This document shows, piece after piece, positions 22,043 to 26,460 of a stretch of DNA of 26,460 nucleotides. Source of the DNA: CAXSBR01 sp964236495. GTDB taxonomy: Bacteria > Actinomycetota > Actinomycetes > Mycobacteriales > Jatrophihabitantaceae. The position numbers and the translations under genes are program-made. A model generated the notes under the pieces. The model was not told the origin of the DNA and ran no database searches. It worked only from the letters and a program-made list of their open reading frames with translations. The stretch is from NCBI GenBank assembly GCA_964236495.1, contig CAXSBR010000030.1, forward strand, positions 1-26,460, read 5' to 3'. Each line of letters starts with the position of its first letter. Position 1 is the stretch's first letter.

Positions 22043-23380
22043 CTACTGCGGGGAATGCACCCGGGAGATGAGCGCCAGTGCGACCTGTGTCGCCAGGCCA
22101 CGGTCGTGGGACAGCACGAATTCAAATTCGCGGTCCAAATCTGGCCCGCGAGTAGGCACCTCACGGGCGACCAAGGTTGCTGCGTAGTGCGGGCCGACCA
22201 CGGCGATGTCCCATTCCCCCACCAACGGATCGCTCGGCTCGAGAACGGTGCCGCGCACGCCGTCCATCGGTACAGCAGGCATCTGCATTCCGAAGACGCC
22301 GACGAAGCTGGTGTTCGCGACGAGCTCGGAGTAGCGCCGGCGGGTGGCCGGAGTGAAGAAGGAGGCGTCCTGGAACGTCGCCAGCACCACCGTCGAGCCA
22401 CCGGCGCTCAGCGCCTGTGCCTCCAAGTGCTTGCTGATCTCGATCAGTAGGGCCTTGCGTGAGCGGCGCGGCGTCCGGGCGGCGGCGACCAGCGCGAACG
22501 GTGAGCGCGCCGATGCCACGGCACCGTCGGGGTTCACCCGCACCGACGTGCCGGTGAACGCAGGCATCGGATCGGGCAGGTCCACCGGGCGCCCGAGCAT
22601 CCAGCCCTGGCCCAGCGATGCTCCCAACGCCAGGGCGACGTCCAAGTGCTCCGGAGTTTCGATGCCCTCGGCCAGCACCGCGCTGCCCGAACGCTCGGCT
22701 TCGGCGTTGACGGCTGTGACGATCTGCGCGATCTCGGCGGTGGGACGCTGCTGTACCAGGCGCAGGTCGAGCTTGATGACGTCGGGTTGCAGCAGTGGCA
22801 GCAGCGCCAGCGAATCCGGATGGGCGCCCACGTCGTCGAGCGCGATACCCCAGCCACGCGCCCGGATTCTGCCTACCAGAGCCAGCAACTCTGCAGGCTG
22901 GGCGATGAGCGCGCGCTCGGTCAGTTCGAGCACGACCGAACAATGCATCGTCTGGGTGGCGAGCACCGTTGGCCCGTCGGGCGGTTCGGCGCTCAGCAAG
23001 GTGGCGTAAGCCGCTTCGGGTTCGACGTTGACGAACAACGTCCATGGCGCACGCAAGCCGGCCGCGCGGGCACCCGCAGCGGCGGCGTTCTGACACGCCC
23101 GGTCCAGCTCGATCACTCGGCCGACGCTGCGAGCGGCAGCGAACAGCACATCTGGACGCTCCAGCGGGCTGCCCTTCGGGGCGCGCGCCAACGCCTCGTA
23201 CGCCACCGTTGCGCCGGTGTACAGCTCGACGATCGGCTGGTAGGCACTGCCGATCGCGCCGGTGGCCAGCAGCCGGTCCAGCTCCAGGATCTCACCGGCC
23301 TGCGCCGACAGCGCGGACCGTCCGCAGGCAGGGTCTGCGCCACGCTCGAGTTCGAGCTGACTATCGGGAAGGGCGGCCAT
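22043..23380 (-). CDS. EAL-DICT cyclic-di-GMP phosphodiesterase
   Basis: 445 residues from the ATG at 23380, with GGAG at 5-nt spacing. The EAL domain is at about 32-265: EAL at 62-64, Asn118 (FVNVEP), Glu152, Asp182-Asp183, Lys203 (VIKLDLR), Glu238 (LAEGIET) and Gln258 (GQGW) are the usual catalytic set, so hydrolysis to pGpG is likely. The DDFGTG loop reads DDVGAHP, a departure that may affect loop 6 and dimer activation. The C-terminal part, about 290-435 (SPFALVAAARTPRRS, LATFQDASFF, RYSELVANTSFVGVFG, DPLVGEWDIAVVGP), matches the DICT sensory domain. First gene of the three-gene signalling unit. TAACCT at 23446-23451 is a weak -10 candidate. Confidence 0.9.
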   Translation of the reverse strand: MAALPDSQLELERGADPACGRSALSAQAGEILELDRLLATGAIGSAYQPIVELYTGATVAYEALARAPKGSPLERPDVLFAAARSVGRVIELDRACQNAAAAGARAAGLRAPWTLFVNVEPEAAYATLLSAEPPDGPTVLATQTMHCSVVLELTERALIAQPAELLALVGRIRARGWGIALDDVGAHPDSLALLPLLQPDVIKLDLRLVQQRPTAEIAQIVTAVNAEAERSGSAVLAEGIETPEHLDVALALGASLGQGWMLGRPVDLPDPMPAFTGTSVRVNPDGAVASARSPFALVAAARTPRRSRKALLIEISKHLEAQALSAGGSTVVLATFQDASFFTPATRRRYSELVANTSFVGVFGMQMPAVPMDGVRGTVLEPSDPLVGEWDIAVVGPHYAATLVAREVPTRGPDLDREFEFVLSHDRGLATQVALALISRVHSPQ

Positions 23381-23484
23381 GAAGGCTCCGGGGGTTGTCG
23401 AGCGTATCCGAGCGGGCCCCCGACCTATCGGCCGTTTACGGCGTCAGGTTAGTGAAGATTATTGTGCTTGACCCGGAGCGTCGA

Positions 23485-23517
23485 CGCACCGCGAATGGCG
23501 GCAGCTCACGCGGTGCG
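23485..23517 (-). terminator. Hairpin just after the metH stop
   Basis: CGCACCGCG (23485-23493) and CGCGGTGCG (23509-23517) form a perfect 9-bp stem with a 15-nt loop, starting 4 nt after the metH stop. There is no T-tract, so it may act as a terminator or as an mRNA end-protection structure. It separates metH from the EAL gene. Confidence 0.5.
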
Positions 23518-23521
23518 CCGA

Positions 23522-26460
23522 TCAGGTGTTGAAGTACGTCGCCTCGGGATGATGGACGACGATCGCGTCCGTCGACTGCTCGGGGTGCAGCTGGAACTCC
23601 TCGGACAGCTTGACGCCGATCCGCTCGGGCGCAAGCAGGTCCACGATCTTGGCTCGATCCTCCAAGTCGGGGCAACCGCCGTAGCCCAGGGAGTATCGGG
23701 CACCCCGGTAGCCCAGGCGGAAGAAGTCCTCGATGTTGTCGGAATCCTCGGCGGCAGCCGTGCGGCCATCGGGCAACAGCAGTTCCTGCCGGATCCGGCG
23801 GTGCCAGTACTCCGCCAGCGCCTCGGTCAACTGCACCGACAGTCCGTGTGCTTCCAGATAGTCGCGATAGGCGTTGGCTGCGAACAGCTCGGCGGTGAAG
23901 TCGCTGACCCGGTTGCCGGTGGTGACGATGCTGAAGCCGACCACGTCGGTCTGGCCCGAGTCGCGGGGCCGGAAGTAGTCGGCCAGGCACAGTCGACGTT
24001 CCCGGCGCTGGCGCGGAAAGGTGAACCGGGTGCGCTCGACGCCTGCATCGTCGAGCACGACCAGGTCGTCGCCCTCGCTGACGCAGGGGAAGTAGCCGTA
24101 TACGACGCCCGCTTCCAGCACGCCTTCGCTCTGGAACCGGTCGAGCCAGTAGCGCAGCCGCGGCCTGCCCTCGGTTTCCACCAGGTCCTCGTAGGACGGG
24201 CCGCGACCGTCGCGTACGCCCTTCAGGCCCCACTGGCCCGAGAACGTGGCCCGCTCGTCGAGCATGGCGGCGTACTCGGCGAGCGCGATGCCCTTGACGA
24301 CGCGGGTGCCCCAGAACGGCGGAACCGGGATGGGTTCGGTGATGGAGACGTCCGAGCGGGCCGGAAGATCAGATTCCTCCGCCTCCTGCGCCGCCCGGCG
24401 GCTGGCGGCGATGCGCAACGAACGCTCCCGGCGCTCCTTTCGCTCGGCCAGTTTGCGAGCCTCTTCCTCGGAAAGGCGGGTGTCGTCAGGACCGTCGGGC
24501 CGCGCGTCGGCTCGCACGCTGCTTGTTCGCGCGCTCATCAGCGCATCCATCAGCCGCAACCCGTCGAAGGCGTCCCGGGCATAGCGCACATCACCGTCGA
24601 AGATCTCGGACAGGTCGTGCTCCACATAGCCGCGCGTCAGTGCCGCCCCGCCCAGCATCACCGAGTACCTGTCCGACAGCCCGCGGGAGTTCATCTCCTG
24701 CAGGTTCTCTTTCATGATCACCGTAGATTTCACCAGCAGCCCGGACATGCCGATGGCGTCGGCGTCATGCTCCTCGGCCGCCTCGAGGATGGCGGCGATC
24801 GGCTGTTTGATGCCGATGTTGACCACGGTGTAGCCGTTGTTGCTCAGGATGATGTCGACGAGGTTCTTGCCGATGTCGTGCACGTCGCCCTTCACCGTCG
24901 CCAGCACGATCGTGCCCTTGCCGGCGCTGTCCGCCTTCTCCATGTGCGGCTCCAGATAGGCCACGGCGGTCTTCATCACCTCGGCCGACTGCAACACGAA
25001 AGGCAGCTGCATCTGACCTGAACCGAACAACTCACCGACGGTCTTCATCCCTGACAGCAGGGTGTCGTTGATGATCTCCAGCGCCGGCCGGACCTGCATG
25101 CCGGCGTCCAGGTCGGCCTCCAGGCCGTTGCGTTCGCCGTCGATGATGCGTCGCTGCAGGCGCTCGTCGAGCGGTAGCGCGGCCAGCTCCTCAGCTCGCG
25201 AGGCCGCCGTCGACTGCGCCGACACCCCCTCGAACAGGTCCAGGAACGTCGTCAGCGGGTCGTAGGCCTCGATCACGGTGCCCCCGGCGTCGACGCTTTC
25301 GGGCGCACGACGGTCGTAGACCATGTCGAGTGCGACCTCACGCTGACGGTCGGCAATCTTGGACATCGGCAGGATCTTCGACGCGTGCACGATCGCCGAA
25401 TCCAGCCCGGCCTGCACGCACTCGTGCAGGAACACCGAGTTCAGGACCTGGCGCGCGGCGGGGTTGAGACCGAAGGAGATGTTGGACAGACCCAGAGTTG
25501 TCTGCACCGCCGGATGGCGTTTCTTGAGCTCGCGGATCGCCTCGATGGTCTCCAGGCCGTCGCGCCGCGTTTCTTCCTGCCCGGTGGCGATCGGGAAGGT
25601 GAGGCAGTCGACGACGATGTCGCTCTCGGCCATCCCCCAGTTGGCGGTGAGGTCGTCGATGAGGCGCTCGGCTACCCGCACCTTCCAGTCCGCGGTGCGG
25701 GCCTGACCCTCCTCGTCGATGGTCAGGGCGACGACGGCGGCTCCGAACTCGCGCACCAACGTCATCATCCGGGTGAACCGCGAGGTGGGGCCGTCGCCGT
25801 CTTCGTAGTTGACGGAGTTGACGATGCTGCGCCCGCCCAGCATCTCCAGCCCGGCCTCCACCACGTTGGGCTCGGTGGAGTCCAGCATCAACGGCAGCGT
25901 GGACGCGGTGGCGAACCGGCCGGCGATCTCACGCATGTCGGCGGCACCGTCGCGCCCGACGTAGTCGACGCAGACGTCGAGGATGTGCGATCCGTCGCGG
26001 GTCTGGGACCGGGCCATCTCTACGCAGTCGTTCCAGTTCTCGGCCAGCATGGCGGTGCGAAAAGCTTTCGAGCCGTTGGAGTTGGTGCGCTCGCCGACCA
26101 TCAGGACGCTGGCATCCTGGTGGAAGGACACGGCCTGATACAGCGAGGACAGCCCGGGCTCACCGCGCGGCGAACGCCGGGCGGGCTCCAGGTCGCGCAC
26201 AGCCGCGACGACCGCGCGAATGTGCTCGGGCGTCGTTCCACAGCAACCACCGACCAGCGAGGTGCCGAACTCGGTGACGAACCGTGACAGCGCCACCGCC
26301 AATTCCTCGGCGGTCAGCGGGTAGGTGGCACCGTTCGAGCCCAGCTGCGGCAGACCTGCGTTGGGCATCACCGACAGGCCGATGTCGGCGTTGCGCGCGA
26401 GATAGCGCAGGTGCTCGCTCATCTCCTCGGGCCCGGTGGCGCAGTTCAGGCCGATGTAGT
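23522..26460 (-). CDS. metH: MetH, cobalamin-dependent methionine synthase (N-terminus outside window)
   Basis: About 979 codons are in the window; the frame continues beyond 26460. The visible order is: rest of the homocysteine-binding domain with the zinc ligands GLNCATGPEE and GGCCGTTPEH; the pterin-binding domain (VMLVGERTNSNGSKAF, LMLDSTEPNVVEAGLE, NSVNYEDG); the helical cap and B12-binding domain with DVHDIGKN, the DxHxxG cobalamin motif; and the AdoMet reactivation domain (SLGYGGCPDLEDR, GVKLSEEFQLHPEQST). All modules look intact. It methylates homocysteine with methyltetrahydrofolate through methylcobalamin. A Lys/Arg/Glu-rich linker (EEEARKLAERKERRERSLR) sits between the B12 and activation domains. 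Regulatory sequences at its 5' end are not in view. Confidence 0.97.
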   Translation of the reverse strand, partial: YIGLNCATGPEEMSEHLRYLARNADIGLSVMPNAGLPQLGSNGATYPLTAEELAVALSRFVTEFGTSLVGGCCGTTPEHIRAVVAAVRDLEPARRSPRGEPGLSSLYQAVSFHQDASVLMVGERTNSNGSKAFRTAMLAENWNDCVEMARSQTRDGSHILDVCVDYVGRDGAADMREIAGRFATASTLPLMLDSTEPNVVEAGLEMLGGRSIVNSVNYEDGDGPTSRFTRMMTLVREFGAAVVALTIDEEGQARTADWKVRVAERLIDDLTANWGMAESDIVVDCLTFPIATGQEETRRDGLETIEAIRELKKRHPAVQTTLGLSNISFGLNPAARQVLNSVFLHECVQAGLDSAIVHASKILPMSKIADRQREVALDMVYDRRAPESVDAGGTVIEAYDPLTTFLDLFEGVSAQSTAASRAEELAALPLDERLQRRIIDGERNGLEADLDAGMQVRPALEIINDTLLSGMKTVGELFGSGQMQLPFVLQSAEVMKTAVAYLEPHMEKADSAGKGTIVLATVKGDVHDIGKNLVDIILSNNGYTVVNIGIKQPIAAILEAAEEHDADAIGMSGLLVKSTVIMKENLQEMNSRGLSDRYSVMLGGAALTRGYVEHDLSEIFDGDVRYARDAFDGLRLMDALMSARTSSVRADARPDGPDDTRLSEEEARKLAERKERRERSLRIAASRRAAQEAEESDLPARSDVSITEPIPVPPFWGTRVVKGIALAEYAAMLDERATFSGQWGLKGVRDGRGPSYEDLVETEGRPRLRYWLDRFQSEGVLEAGVVYGYFPCVSEGDDLVVLDDAGVERTRFTFPRQRRERRLCLADYFRPRDSGQTDVVGFSIVTTGNRVSDFTAELFAANAYRDYLEAHGLSVQLTEALAEYWHRRIRQELLLPDGRTAAAEDSDNIEDFFRLGYRGARYSLGYGGCPDLEDRAKIVDLLAPERIGVKLSEEFQLHPEQSTDAIVVHHPEATYFNT

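Noticed and set aside
23462..25021. A 519-codon open frame on the plus strand opposite metH
   Set aside because: Entirely antisense to the intact metH domains; the residue pattern is typical of a shadow frame.
1..26460. A mycobacterial origin of the window
   Set aside because: Gene order fits, but Pup ends in Glu, and the PafB N-terminal region and PrcA are not closest to M. tuberculosis by eye. I could not settle the genus without a database search; best hits of PafA, PrcB and MetH would decide.

Overview
High-GC actinobacterial chromosome carrying the complete Pup-proteasome neighbourhood: pafC and pafB, pafA, prcA-prcB-pup-dop, and arc/mpa, followed by trmI, an M50 protease, a RecB-type nuclease, a HAD hydrolase and metH. 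The same backbone is familiar from Streptomyces, Frankia and mycobacteria. The PafB N-terminal region, Pup and PrcA look closer to the Streptomyces/Frankia/Rhodococcus-type proteins than to M. tuberculosis, and Pup ends in Gly-Gly-Glu. I therefore place it in Actinomycetes and leave the genus open.

Layout. 1-1699 (-): pafC (cut by the window edge) and pafB, WYL regulators with a 4-nt overlap. 1930-3756 (+): a DUF3866 protein, a 370-nt spacer with short repeats, and a small UBP-type zinc-finger protein that converges on pafA (3767-5125, -). 5176-7283: a truncated GNAT acetyltransferase, a DUF222/13E12-type HNH protein and an empty spacer; this block separates pafA from the proteasome core. 7284-10897 (-): dop, pup, prcB, a 16-codon linker frame and prcA. 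11069-13706 (-): a TauE/SafE permease and arc. 13863-15133 (+): a ferredoxin overlapped by a lipoprotein L,D-transpeptidase. 15172-17259 (-): trmI behind an M50 site-2 protease. 17326-19035 (+): signal peptidase I and a PD-(D/E)XK nuclease with an Fe-S cysteine set. 19147-19922 (-): HAD hydrolase with a coupled 22-codon leader frame. 20220-23380 (-): EAL-DICT, BLUF and PAS-PAS-GGDEF genes, a probable light-responsive cyclic-di-GMP module. 23522-26460 (-): metH, whose N-terminus is outside the window.

How the genes work together. PafA ligates Pup to lysines, Dop removes Pup (and deamidates it where it ends in Gln), the Arc/Mpa ring unfolds pupylated proteins and feeds the PrcA/PrcB 20S core; PafB/PafC are DNA-damage-response regulators in mycobacteria. 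The BLUF/EAL/GGDEF genes form an independent signalling unit inserted between HAD and metH.

A recurring signal is a TAnnnT -10 box whose last T lies exactly 7 or 8 nt before the initiation codon (pafB, pafA, DUF222, ferredoxin, M50, lepB, RecB, and a 9-codon frame before DUF3866), which suggests that leaderless transcripts are common here. No tRNA, rRNA, CRISPR array or transposase was seen.
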